This document shows positions 30,758-40,183 of a stretch of DNA of 64,000 nt, piece by piece. How positions within the stretch are numbered: position 1 is the stretch's first letter; each line of letters opens with the position of its first letter. This DNA is from Hyphomonas sediminis. Its GTDB lineage: Bacteria > Pseudomonadota > Alphaproteobacteria > Caulobacterales > Hyphomonadaceae. The notes under the pieces are model-generated. The model saw nothing but the letters and a program-made list of their open reading frames with translations. It was not told the DNA's origin and searched no databases. The position numbers were made by a program, and so were the translations under genes. Location: NCBI RefSeq assembly GCF_019679475.1, contig NZ_JAIEZP010000001.1:1116001-1180000 (forward strand), given 5' to 3'.

Positions 30758-31963
30758 TCAGGCCTCCATGCGCCGCGGGCCGCTGCTCAGAAGCAACAAC
30801 GCGACAAGTCCGATCGAGGTCGCCTGACTGGAAAAAAGCTCCAGCAGCGCGGCAAACAACCAGCTGGGAAGCGAGGCACGCTTGTCCGCCTGCAGAAGGA
30901 TGTTGCCGGTGCCCTGGCCCAGCAATTCGGCATTGGCCGCCTCAATCCGGGCCGTCAGCTCATCGCGCCGCCGGGCGAGACCCAATTCATTCTGCGCATC
31001 GCGATAGGGCTTTTGCTCAGTGCGGCCGACCCGTTCGACCTCGGCAATATAGGCTTCCAGCCCCTCAACAGAGCGGGTTTCAGGCGGAATGCCTTCCAAC
31101 TGGCGGCGCCAGTCTGCAATCTGAGATTCAAGCACGGACCGGTTGCTGCTGGCGGTTTCCACTGCCGCGATGGAGGCCTCGGCGTTGCTGCGGATGTAGA
31201 TCTCCGTACCGAGGATGGAGGCGCCCGCGCCGACAAAGGCGAAGACCAGCGCGCGCAGGGCTTCTTTCATGCGCCGGTTGGCGGCGTGCCAGTAGACGAA
31301 TGTGAAGCCGCCAAAGGAGATGACGGCGGCGATGACGCCCGCCCAGCCCCAGATGCGCCCTTGCACGGGGTCGGACACGGTTGAAGAGAAAGCCTGATAG
31401 TTGGCGAAGGCAGAGAGGCCGGCGGCGGCAAGGCCGGCGATCAGGAACACCAGCGCAAGCACACCGATGATCAGCCTTTCATTGCGGCCTTTGCTTTTTT
31501 CCGCTTTTTCGGCGCGCAGGGCGGCGAGGCGTTCTTCGCGGTCGGCCTGGATCTCTTCAGGCGTCGGCAGGCGCTGTTCCGGCTTCAGTTGCAGCACTTT
31601 GGGCTCGGTTCTGAGAACAGGGTTTGTTGCCCGGCTGACTTCAGAAAATTCTGCGTCGATTGGGACAGCGTTCAGCGGTGGCGGCTCAGGATCTGCTTCC
31701 CGAAGGGCCGGGACGAGGGCGCCGCCGCGTTGGCTTTCCAGCTGCCGGACAAGATCCCGCAGGGTGCCACGCTCGCCTGTGCCGATGCAGGCGTAACTGC
31801 TGCGCTGCCAGTTGAGCACCAGATTGTTGTCGCCTGAGGCAACGCACTCTTCATGCAAGGGGCAGGGAAGGCGGGCTTCAGCAGAATCCTGGCTGACATC
31901 GCCGTCCAGGCCCAGAAGCTCGCTGGTCCGCTGTATTTCCTGCAGGCGGCGTTCGTCGGTCAT
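30758..31963 (-). CDS. Membrane protein with CHC2-like zinc-finger N-terminus
   Basis: This 401-residue protein was not recognised as a named family. Residues 33-75 read like a CHC2 primase finger: CPLH (34-37), then YACIGTGERGTLRDLV (57-72), with Thr 62 where DnaG has the last Cys. A linker with basic coiled-coil sequence (residues 125-162) leads to three helices (about 165-188, 205-227, 237-258), a second coiled coil (265-360) and a final helix (about 372-396). No primase catalytic domain is present. The ATG at 31963 has AGGGGA upstream; a frame is open to 32008. It converges on epmB with 13 bases between. Confidence 0.7.
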   Translation of the reverse strand: MTDERRLQEIQRTSELLGLDGDVSQDSAEARLPCPLHEECVASGDNNLVLNWQRSSYACIGTGERGTLRDLVRQLESQRGGALVPALREADPEPPPLNAVPIDAEFSEVSRATNPVLRTEPKVLQLKPEQRLPTPEEIQADREERLAALRAEKAEKSKGRNERLIIGVLALVFLIAGLAAAGLSAFANYQAFSSTVSDPVQGRIWGWAGVIAAVISFGGFTFVYWHAANRRMKEALRALVFAFVGAGASILGTEIYIRSNAEASIAAVETASSNRSVLESQIADWRRQLEGIPPETRSVEGLEAYIAEVERVGRTEQKPYRDAQNELGLARRRDELTARIEAANAELLGQGTGNILLQADKRASLPSWLFAALLELFSSQATSIGLVALLLLSSGPRRMEA

Positions 31964-32195
31964 GTCAGCTCTATTCCCCTGCCGGATGGCATAGCGGCGC
32001 CAATCCAAGCCGTCACCTCTCTTGCGGCATTCCGATCACATCCGGATTACCTTTGCAGTTGAGAGGCAATTACAACTTTAACCGGATCGTGAGACACCTT
32101 AATCAGGTCTTAAGGCAGCCGAGGCGAGAGTTGCCCTTACATACAGGGGAGCGCCGCACCTGAATTCCGGCCGGCAATATGAGGACTGAAATGAG

Positions 32196-33086
32196 ATGAT
32201 CCCGCGTTCCATCGCGATCCCGAAGACCTGGAAGACTTTCGACATGCCGAGCTTTTTCTCGGCCTTTGGCTATCCCGCCATCGGGGTGGCCCTTTTTGTG
32301 ACCATGGTGCTGCTGGGCATCTTCGTTAGCCAGCTGACCTTCCATTGGTGGTACATGCTGGTGGCGCTGGCGGTCATCGCCTTCTCGGTATTCTGGTGCA
32401 ACCTCGGCATTGGCCCGATGCACCGCATCCTGCAGCACCGCGCCGGCGAGATGAAATGGCCCGCTCAGGTGCTGACCATGATCAACATCATGATCGCCAT
32501 GCAGGGCCGCCTGCGCGACTGGGTGAACTATCATTCCCAGCACCACCGCTTTGCAGACCAGCCCGGCGACCCGCACAACCCCTTTGAGTCCAAACGCTGG
32601 GCCTGGGTTGGCTGGATCCTGTTCCGAGACCGCAAGGATGTTGAGCGCCCGATGGCTGGCTGGCTGAAAAACCAGCCCGTGATCATGTGGATGGACCGCT
32701 TCTATAACGAGATCAGCCTGGTCATCCACTTCGTCATTCCGGCGGTGATCTATCTGATCGTCTGGGCGGCGGGCGGATCGCTCGTGCTGACGGCGCTGCT
32801 GCACGCCAGCGTCATCATCGGCCGCGCGATCCAGTTTCACGCGACGACCTATGGTATCAATGTGCTTGGCCACCTGAAAACGCCTGTGTGGGCCGATCAC
32901 ATGATGGCGCTGCTGACGGGCGGAGAAGCGTTCCACGACCATCACCATGATGAGCCGCAAAGCGCGCTGCACCGTCCGCGTAAGGGCATCTGGAACCGGA
33001 TCGTCGACTATAACGGCACGGTGCTGTTGCTGCTGGAAAAGATCGGCTGGGTGAAGAACCTCAAGATCGCGCCGCAATTTGCCTGA
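32196..33086 (+). CDS. Membrane fatty acid desaturase
   Basis: This 296-residue protein has the desaturase histidine boxes: HRILQH (about residues 76-81), HSQHH (about 113-117) and HDHHHDEP (about 250-257). Four membrane helices lie in pairs around them. It binds two irons and introduces a double bond in acyl chains, most like delta-9 acyl-CoA desaturases. No strong ribosome site precedes the ATG at 32196. The upstream 232-base gap holds its promoter and no gene. A terminator follows 47 bases after the stop. Confidence 0.9.
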   Translation: MIPRSIAIPKTWKTFDMPSFFSAFGYPAIGVALFVTMVLLGIFVSQLTFHWWYMLVALAVIAFSVFWCNLGIGPMHRILQHRAGEMKWPAQVLTMINIMIAMQGRLRDWVNYHSQHHRFADQPGDPHNPFESKRWAWVGWILFRDRKDVERPMAGWLKNQPVIMWMDRFYNEISLVIHFVIPAVIYLIVWAAGGSLVLTALLHASVIIGRAIQFHATTYGINVLGHLKTPVWADHMMALLTGGEAFHDHHHDEPQSALHRPRKGIWNRIVDYNGTVLLLLEKIGWVKNLKIAPQFA

Positions 33087-33133
33087 GGCGGCCGGCCAGA
33101 CCGTTCGCACTCACACAATTGAAAAATTCCGGA

Positions 33134-33162
33134 AGCGCCCCCTTTAACAAGCGGGGCGCTTT
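33134..33162 (+). terminator. Terminator-like hairpin after the desaturase gene
   Basis: AGCGCCCC (33134-33141) pairs perfectly with GGGGCGCT (33153-33160), followed by only a weak T-run (TTTCCC). It lies 47 bases after the desaturase stop and just before the first VWA gene. Confidence 0.7.
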
Positions 33163-33210
33163 CCCATTTTGGGTAAACGGGCGTGGGGGCGCTTCCGAGG
33201 AGGACGACCC

Positions 33211-33903
33211 ATGACCAACACACAAGCTGATACAACGCGCCCGGCACTTTCCAGCCACGCCTATATCCTCCTCGACCGGACAGGCTCCATGTCCTCGATC
33301 TGGGAGGAGGCGCTGGGGTCTGTGAACGCCTATGCCGACGGATTGGCCCAACCTGCGGGCGGGACCCCTCCGGGGCCGGACGACAGGATTACGCTTGCCG
33401 TGTTCGACCATCAGGCGCGGTTGCAGTTCGATGTTCTGCGGGAAGCTGTGCGGGCCGGCGAGTGGCGGCCTGTGACGAGCGCAGAGGCGAGCCCGCGCGG
33501 GATGACGCCGCTATTTGACGCCATTGCCCGGATGATCGCGCTGGCCGAGGCGGATAACCCGCAGCGGGCGATCATCGTCATCATGACCGATGGGGCGGAG
33601 AACGCGTCGCAGGAAGTCACCCGGGAAGGCGTCAAGGCGGCGCTGGAGCGGGTGCGCGCGAAAGGCTGGGAGGTGGTTTTCCTGGGCGCGGAGTTTGCCA
33701 AGTTCAGCGATGCCGACGCCATTGGCGTAGGCGCCGGACAGCAGATGGCGATGTCCAAGGACGGCCTGAAGCGCTCCATGCGGAGCCTTGCCGCCAAGAG
33801 CCGGCAATACTTCGAATCCGCAGCACCCGCGCCGGTGGCTTTCAATGAGGCTGACCGGGCTGAAGCCGGCGAAGCGGACGTCCAGCGGCGCAAGGGCAGC
33901 TGA
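33211..33903 (+). CDS. VWA-domain protein, cytosolic paralogue
   Basis: This 230-residue protein is a von Willebrand factor A domain with a MIDAS-type metal site: DRTGSMS (about residues 22-28, Thr in place of the first Ser), a later Thr in RGMTPLFDA, and Asp in IVIMTDGAEN. There is no signal peptide, so it should stay in the cytosol and bind a partner protein through a divalent metal. GAGGAGGA precedes the ATG at 33211; an upstream ATG at 33169 is less likely. It is a tandem duplicate of the next gene. Partners are unknown. Confidence 0.88.
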   Translation: MTNTQADTTRPALSSHAYILLDRTGSMSSIWEEALGSVNAYADGLAQPAGGTPPGPDDRITLAVFDHQARLQFDVLREAVRAGEWRPVTSAEASPRGMTPLFDAIARMIALAEADNPQRAIIVIMTDGAENASQEVTREGVKAALERVRAKGWEVVFLGAEFAKFSDADAIGVGAGQQMAMSKDGLKRSMRSLAAKSRQYFESAAPAPVAFNEADRAEAGEADVQRRKGS

Positions 33904-33951
33904 TCCGTCTCCGGATGAGCGAAGTCTGAACGCCTGTTCAGTTTCAGAGAA

Positions 33952-33978
33952 GGGCCGCCCTCAAAGGTGGCCCTTTTT
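33952..33978 (+). terminator. Intrinsic terminator between the twin VWA genes
   Basis: GGGCCGCC (33952-33959) pairs with GGTGGCCC (33966-33973) through one G-U pair, followed by TTTTTCTTTT. It lies 48 bases after the first VWA gene, so the twins are probably transcribed apart. Confidence 0.88.
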
Positions 33979-34063
33979 CTTTTCCTTTCCCGATTCATGT
34001 CACAGACGTGCCGCAATCGGGGCGCAGCTTTTCCTCACGCAGCAACAGGGAAGGGACGCCCAA

Positions 34064-34822
34064 ATGAAACTCATCCATACGATCGCCGCGCTTGCAGCCG
34101 GCGCCGCGCTCGCCGCAACGGCTTCGGCAAAAGTACTGCCAGTCAAACCGAAATCGGAGACGGTTCAATCCTACATCCTGCTGGACCGGACCGGGTCCAT
34201 GTCGAACATCTGGGATGAGGCGCTTTCTTCGGTGAACGCCTATGCAGACAGCTTTGCCGAAGATGCTCCGGGGGCTGAGATTGCAGGGGACGACATCAAG
34301 ACGGCCGTTACGGTCGCCGTGTTCGATTACCAGGATGGCATGCAGTTCGATATCCTGCGCGACAAGGTCGTGCCGAAGAACTGGAAGGAAGTGACAGACG
34401 ATGAGGCCAATCCTCGCGGTATGACCCCGCTGTTCGATGCCATCGGCAAGATGGTTGCCCGCGCTGAAGCGGACAATCCGGAGAAAGCGGTTATCGTGAT
34501 CATGACGGACGGTCTTGAAAACTCCTCGCGCGAATTCACACGGGACGGCGCAAAGGCTGCGCTTGAACGGGCCGAAAAACGCGGCTGGGAGGTGATCTTC
34601 CTGGGGGCTGAGTTTGCGAGCTTCGGCGATGCTGAGTCCGTTGGCGTGACCGCTTCCCAGACAATGGCTGTTGGCCAGGGCCGGATGAAAGACTCGATGG
34701 ATACGCTGGCCCAGAAAGCGCGTGCATACGGCAAGGGCGCCGCCCCGTCGGTTGAGTTCAATGCCGAAGACCGTGCAGCCGCAGATGAAGAAGGCGTGAA
34801 ACAGCGTACCGGCAACCAATAG
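34064..34822 (+). CDS. VWA-domain protein, exported paralogue
   Basis: This 252-residue protein is a close relative of the preceding gene, sharing YILLDRTGSMSxIW, SVNAYAD, RGMTPLFDAI and AxIVIMTDGxEN. It differs by an N-terminal signal peptide (about residues 1-23, ending TASAK) that sends it to the periplasm. The MIDAS motif begins near residue 41. Its own upstream region follows the terminator at 33952-33978. Tandem duplication with one copy gaining or losing export is the simplest reading. The function is unknown. Confidence 0.88.
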   Translation: MKLIHTIAALAAGAALAATASAKVLPVKPKSETVQSYILLDRTGSMSNIWDEALSSVNAYADSFAEDAPGAEIAGDDIKTAVTVAVFDYQDGMQFDILRDKVVPKNWKEVTDDEANPRGMTPLFDAIGKMVARAEADNPEKAVIVIMTDGLENSSREFTRDGAKAALERAEKRGWEVIFLGAEFASFGDAESVGVTASQTMAVGQGRMKDSMDTLAQKARAYGKGAAPSVEFNAEDRAAADEEGVKQRTGNQ

Positions 34823-34891
34823 GTCTCCCGTTGCCGGATTTCTCCTGAAGTTCAGGCCGGCTTCCCACGGACCAGACATCAGAGAGAGGCG

Positions 34892-34916
34892 GCCCGTCCC
34901 ATCCCCAGGGGCGGGC
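34892..34916 (+). terminator. Imperfect terminator-like hairpin after the second VWA gene
   Basis: GCCCGTCCC (34892-34900) pairs with GGGGCGGGC (34908-34916) with one G-U pair, and CTCAGCCTTTT follows. The stem is strong but the T-run is delayed, so termination is only likely. Confidence 0.5.
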
Positions 34917-35002
34917 TCAGCCTTTTCCGCCGCGTCAGCCTTGCTTTCCTTGCCGCTACCCGCTTCACGACAAGTGAGTACCAAGCGCGCGGGGAGTGGC
35001 CG

Positions 35003-35470
35003 ATGAAATACTATGAGGATCTGGTTGTCGGCACAGTGAGCCGCTCGTCCATGACCTACAAGGTTACACGCGAAGAGGTCATCGACTTTGCCTCCAAGTA
35101 TGATCCCCAACCCTTCCATCTGGACGACGACGCAGCGGCGAAAACCCATTTCGGGCGCCTGTCGGCCTCTGGCTGGCATACAGGCGCCATGACGATGCGG
35201 ATGATGGTGGAAGGCTGGAAACATCAGGAGCCGACTGCAAGTCTGGGGTCGCCCGGCATTGACGAGTTGCGCTGGGTGAAACCGGTTTATCCGGGCGATG
35301 AACTGACCGTTGAAATGGAGCTGATCTTCAAGCGCCGGATGAAAAGCCGCCGTGATATGGGCATCTCAAAGTCCCGGCAGACGGTTTATAATCAGAATGG
35401 CGAGGTCGTGATGACGATGGTCTCCAATGGGCTCATCCAGGTTCGCGATCCCGAAGCCGATACCGAGTGA
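35003..35470 (+). CDS. MaoC family dehydratase
   Basis: This 155-residue single hot-dog domain protein has the MaoC hydratase motif YDPQPFHLDDDAAAKTHFG (about residues 33-51, Asp and His being the catalytic pair), followed by SGWHTG. Such enzymes hydrate enoyl-CoAs or related acyl-CoA intermediates. In this organism it could serve beta-oxidation or the ethylmalonyl-CoA pathway (mesaconyl-CoA hydratase is a relative, though usually larger). The exact substrate is not readable from the sequence. It stands alone, with 180 bases before and 250 after. Confidence 0.88.
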   Translation: MKYYEDLVVGTVSRSSMTYKVTREEVIDFASKYDPQPFHLDDDAAAKTHFGRLSASGWHTGAMTMRMMVEGWKHQEPTASLGSPGIDELRWVKPVYPGDELTVEMELIFKRRMKSRRDMGISKSRQTVYNQNGEVVMTMVSNGLIQVRDPEADTE

Positions 35471-35675
35471 CCGCCTGCGGCGTACCGTCCGTATTCTGAC
35501 CGCGAAATCTCTTTACTTCTGACAGGGCCAGCCTTAAGCGTGCGCCCCGATGCTGAAGAAAACGATCATTATTAGCACCAAGACGACCCGCTTTTGCGGG
35601 ACGTTGCGGGTGCGTGCGATCTGAAGCAGCAACCTCGAACAACGTCCCCGCAAAGGCGCGGGACGGCCATTCTGA

Positions 35676-36764
<1,089 letters not shown>

Positions 36765-36785
36765 TTTGCAGACACCTCAAATGAA

Positions 36786-36821
36786 AAGGCGCCGGACCCG
36801 TAAAGGTCCGGCGCCTTGTTT
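36786..36821. terminator. Bidirectional terminator between asd and thiolase
   Basis: AAGGCGCCGGACC (36786-36798) pairs perfectly with GGTCCGGCGCCTT (36805-36817), with TTGTTTT on the plus side and an A-rich run on the other. It serves both convergent genes. Confidence 0.93.
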
Positions 36822-36836
36822 TCGTCCGCTAACGGA

Positions 36837-38012
36837 TCAGAGCGCTTCGATGATCGTGACGTTGGCGACGCCGCCGCCTTCGCACATCGTCTGCAGGCCC
36901 CACTTCTTGCCGCGGGCGTGCAGCGCGTGGACCAGCGTCGCCATCAGCTTGGTGCCCGACGCGCCGAGCGGGTGACCCAGCGAGATGGCGCCGCCATTGA
37001 CGTTCAGTTTCGACGGGTCAGCGCCGGTGTGCTGGAGCCAGGCGATCGGAACAGGGGCGAAGGCTTCGTTGACTTCGTAGAGGTCGATGTCGCCGATCTT
37101 CATCCCGGCGCGCTGCAGGGCGCGGTCGGTCGCAAACAGCGGCTCTTCCAGCATGATCACAGGGTCGCCAGCAGTAACGGTGACGTTGTGGATGCGGGCG
37201 AGCGGGGTGAGGTTGTGCGTTTTCAGGGCCGCTTCGGAAGCGATCATGACAGCCGACGAACCGTCGCAGATCTGGCTGGCATTGGCGGCAGACATGACGC
37301 CGTCTTCCATCAGGATCTTGAGGCTTGCCATGGCTTCCATGCTGGCATCGTAGCGAATGCCCTCATCCTTATCGTGCATCACTTCGGCGCCTTCGCCGTT
37401 GCGGCCCTTGATGACAACCAGTTCCTTGGCGAAGGCGCCGGCTTTGGTAGCGGCGGCTGCGCGGCGGTGACTTTCAACGGAGAAGGTATCGAGCTGCTCT
37501 TTGGTATAGCCATATTTCTTGGCGATCATTTCAGCGCCAGTGAACTGGTTGAAGTGCTTGATACCGAACTTCTCTTTCACCGATTGCGGGGTCGGGTCGG
37601 TCGGGATGTCGAACACCTTGCCGGCGCGGGCGTTGATGCCCATCGGGCAGCGCGACATGCTTTCGACGCCGGCGGCGATCACGAGATCCTGCGTGCCGGA
37701 CATGACGGCCTGGGCCGCGAACTGGATCGATTGCTGGGACGAGCCACACTGGCGGTCGATGGTGACGGCGGGCACCGAGTTGGGCAGGTTCGACGCGAGA
37801 ACGGCTGTGCGGCCGATCTGACCAGCCTGCTCACCGGCTTGCGAGACGCAGCCCATGATTACGTCTTCAATTGCCTTCGGGTCGACGCCGGTCTCAGCCA
37901 CGATGGCGTTGAGCACCTGGGCGCCAAGGTCGCCGGGATGCCAGTCGGCAAGGGCGCCGCCCTTGCGGCCGCCGGCCGTACGTTTTGCTGCTACGATATA
38001 TGCGGTCGCCAT
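36837..38012 (-). CDS. Acetyl-CoA C-acyltransferase (thiolase)
   Basis: This 391-residue thiolase has active-site Cys 89 in DRQCGSSQQ, the His motif GGAISLGHPLGASG and the second Cys in CEGGGVAN. It performs the last step of beta-oxidation or acetoacetyl-CoA formation. Two ATGs lie six bases apart. The ribosome site AGGAGG is only three bases from the first (38018) but nine from the second (38012), so the second was chosen. It is followed upstream by a nitroreductase and an SDR on the same strand. Confidence 0.92.
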   Translation of the reverse strand: MATAYIVAAKRTAGGRKGGALADWHPGDLGAQVLNAIVAETGVDPKAIEDVIMGCVSQAGEQAGQIGRTAVLASNLPNSVPAVTIDRQCGSSQQSIQFAAQAVMSGTQDLVIAAGVESMSRCPMGINARAGKVFDIPTDPTPQSVKEKFGIKHFNQFTGAEMIAKKYGYTKEQLDTFSVESHRRAAAATKAGAFAKELVVIKGRNGEGAEVMHDKDEGIRYDASMEAMASLKILMEDGVMSAANASQICDGSSAVMIASEAALKTHNLTPLARIHNVTVTAGDPVIMLEEPLFATDRALQRAGMKIGDIDLYEVNEAFAPVPIAWLQHTGADPSKLNVNGGAISLGHPLGASGTKLMATLVHALHARGKKWGLQTMCEGGGVANVTIIEAL

Positions 38013-38113
38013 GGTCATGGTCCTCCTGACAGTGTGAGGCGAGTTTAATGGTCATTTAGCGAAGCGCCAGCGCTCACGCTGGGGCAGGTTTGTGTGGGGG
38101 AGGCCCAGTTTCT

Positions 38114-38791
38114 TCAGTCCTCGAACCCCAGGAAGGTGGCCGCCTCATCGACGGATTTCCGGAGGGAAACGACCGCGTTGGCGGGAAAGGCGTCGTCCGG
38201 CCAGCCCATGGCGACGCAGGTCTGGATCACCTGATCGTCTGGAATGCCGGCTTCAGCGCGCACGACAGGGCTCTGCATGATGCCCTGAGAGTTGATCACG
38301 CAGCCAAGCCCCCGGTTCCAGGCGGCGTTGACGAGGCAGTTCACGACGCCGCCGCAGTCAAAGGGCGGAATGTCCCCGCCATGCAGGTCCTTGTCGTAGG
38401 TGACGACAATGGAGACCGGCGCGTCGAACTGGCGGAAACCGCGCAACACCCAGTCCATCCGGGCGTCCTTGTCTTCCCGCGCGATACCCATCGCCGAGAA
38501 GAGCTGTTTGGCGATTTCGACCTGCCGGTCGCGGTGGACGCCTGCATAGGCCGGACCCATGCGGAACTCCCGGCTGTCGGGGACGCCGGCGACATTGCGC
38601 TCGACATTACCCTTGCGGATCCGGTCGAGCACCTCGCCAGTCACCACATAAAAATTCCAGGGTTGCGAGTTGAGCGAGGTGGGCGCCCGCATCGCGATCT
38701 CAAGGATCTCGCGGATCAGCGCTTTGGGAACAGGCTTCTTCTGGAAGCCGCGAATGCTGCGCCGACTGCGCACGACGTCGTCAAATTCCAT
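38114..38791 (-). CDS. Nitroreductase family FMN protein
   Basis: This 225-residue protein has nitroreductase signatures: RSRRSIRGFQKKPV (about residues 8-21), RAPTSLNSQPWNFYV (about 35-49) for FMN contact, and the C-terminal GLGCVINSQG. It would reduce quinones or nitro groups using NAD(P)H as a homodimer. It sits between thiolase and SDR genes on the same strand, with gaps over 100 bases. Physiological substrate unknown. Confidence 0.9.
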   Translation of the reverse strand: MEFDDVVRSRRSIRGFQKKPVPKALIREILEIAMRAPTSLNSQPWNFYVVTGEVLDRIRKGNVERNVAGVPDSREFRMGPAYAGVHRDRQVEIAKQLFSAMGIAREDKDARMDWVLRGFRQFDAPVSIVVTYDKDLHGGDIPPFDCGGVVNCLVNAAWNRGLGCVINSQGIMQSPVVRAEAGIPDDQVIQTCVAMGWPDDAFPANAVVSLRKSVDEAATFLGFED

Positions 38792-38876
38792 GGCAGGGAC
38801 CCTCCCGATCCTGATTTTGCAGCCGTTTCTAGCGAACTTTCCGAAGCTGACATCCCCTGCCGCCGGGGCAAAGAAA

Positions 38877-38903
38877 AAGCCCGCACCTAGGGGGCGCGGG
38901 CTT
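38877..38903 (-). terminator. Terminator after the SDR gene
   Basis: AAGCCCGC (38877-38884) pairs with GCGGGCTT (38896-38903) around an 11-base loop. On the minus strand the stem is followed by TTTTTC, so it ends the SDR transcript. Confidence 0.8.
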
Positions 38904-38926
38904 CTGCTTCATAATTTGCGGTCGCC

Positions 38927-39709
38927 TTAGCGCGGGGCCATCCGGATGGCGCCGTCGAGGCGGACATCTTCGCCGTTGAAGTAGTTGTTGCGGCACATTT
39001 CGGTAGCCAGCGACGCATACTCTTCCGGGTTGCCGAGGCGCGGCGGGAACGGAACCTGCGCGCCGAGGGCTTGCTTCACCGGCTCCGGCGCAGCGGCCAG
39101 AAGCGGGGTGTTGAAGATGCCCGGCAGGATCGTGTTGACGCGGATGTTCTCGCGCGACAGGTCGCGCGCGATCGGGAGGGTCATGCCGACAACGCCGCCT
39201 TTGGAAGCGGAGTAGGCCGCCTGGCCGATCTGGCCGTCTTCAGCCGCAACCGAAGCTGTGTTGACGATGGCGCCGCGGTCGCCGCAGGGCAGCGGGTCGA
39301 GGCTCATCATGCCAGCAGCAGATTTCGCGATGCAGCGGAAGGTGCCAACCAGGTTGATCTGGATGATCAGGTTGAACTTATCCAGCGCGAAGTGGCTGAT
39401 TTCGCCGGTGTTCTTGTCACGGCTGGCGGTCTTGATGGCGTTGCCGGTGCCGGCGCAGTTGACCAGGATGCGCTCCTGACCGATCGCTGCGCGCGATTTG
39501 GCAAAGCCGGCATCGACGGAGGCTTCATCGGTGACGTTGACATTGCAGAAGACGCCGCCAAGCTCTTTCGCGAGTGCTTCGCCTTTTTCGGCGTTCAGGT
39601 CGAACAGGGCGACTTTAACGCCGTAGCTGGCCAGTTTGCGTGCGGTTGCTGCGCCAAGACCCGATGCACCACCGGTGATGACGGCCGAAATGTTAGAATT
39701 GAGTTCCAT
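38927..39709 (-). CDS. SDR family, type II 3-hydroxyacyl-CoA dehydrogenase-like
   Basis: This 260-residue short-chain dehydrogenase has GGASGLG (about residues 13-19), NCAGTGNAI, Ser in NTASVAAEDGQIGQ and the AYSASKGG catalytic pair. The EDGQIGQAAYSASK block and the FPPRLGNPEEYASL segment are typical of the HSD17B10-like 3-hydroxyacyl-CoA dehydrogenases. With the nearby thiolase it could complete a beta-oxidation round. It is preceded by a terminator-free 67-base gap from the divergent DUF1232 gene. Confidence 0.88.
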   Translation of the reverse strand: MELNSNISAVITGGASGLGAATARKLASYGVKVALFDLNAEKGEALAKELGGVFCNVNVTDEASVDAGFAKSRAAIGQERILVNCAGTGNAIKTASRDKNTGEISHFALDKFNLIIQINLVGTFRCIAKSAAGMMSLDPLPCGDRGAIVNTASVAAEDGQIGQAAYSASKGGVVGMTLPIARDLSRENIRVNTILPGIFNTPLLAAAPEPVKQALGAQVPFPPRLGNPEEYASLATEMCRNNYFNGEDVRLDGAIRMAPR

Positions 39710-39776
39710 TGGGGCACTGCCCTCCCTACTTTTCGAGAACTGGGGTCTTCAATTATAATGCCCCTAGGAGAGCGCA

Positions 39777-40178
39777 ATGTCTGACGCCACGGAAATCATA
39801 AACACGGTCAAGGGGCAGGGGGATGTCTACCTGCCGAAGACGATCCAGCGCAATGAGCGGCTGGCCAGGGGGCTTGTGCCCAAGCTTGTCCGGCTGGCGG
39901 GAAAGCTGCCTTTTGCTGACGATCTGGCCGCCGCCTATTACGCTGCGCGTGATCCGCTCACGCCTGTAAAAGCGAAGGCGGTGCTCTTTGGCGCTGCGGC
40001 CTATTTCGTCATGCCCGCCGATCTGGTGCCGGATGTGGTGGTCGGTCTCGGTTTTACTGATGATGCCACCGTTCTGGCCACTGCGCTGAGTGTTGTGGGC
40101 ATGCATGTGAAGGATCGTCACCGGGCGATGGCTCGCAGGCTGCTTGGCTTGCCCGAGCCGGTGAAAGATCCAGGCTGA
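39777..40178 (+). CDS. DUF1232 (YkvA family) protein
   Basis: This 133-residue protein contains the DUF1232 core AAYYAARDPLTPVKAKAVLFGAAAY then FVMPADLVPDVVVGLGFTDDA (about residues 51-95). Two short hydrophobic stretches suggest membrane contact. The function is not known. GGAG precedes the ATG. The lysoplasmalogenase-like gene follows after five bases, so the two are one unit. Confidence 0.88.
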   Translation: MSDATEIINTVKGQGDVYLPKTIQRNERLARGLVPKLVRLAGKLPFADDLAAAYYAARDPLTPVKAKAVLFGAAAYFVMPADLVPDVVVGLGFTDDATVLATALSVVGMHVKDRHRAMARRLLGLPEPVKDPG

Positions 40179-40183
40179 CGATT

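Noticed and set aside
36816..38048. Long plus-strand open frame opposite the thiolase gene
   Set aside because: It mirrors the thiolase codons, has no recognisable domain, and the thiolase has its motifs intact on the other strand. It is a high-GC shadow.
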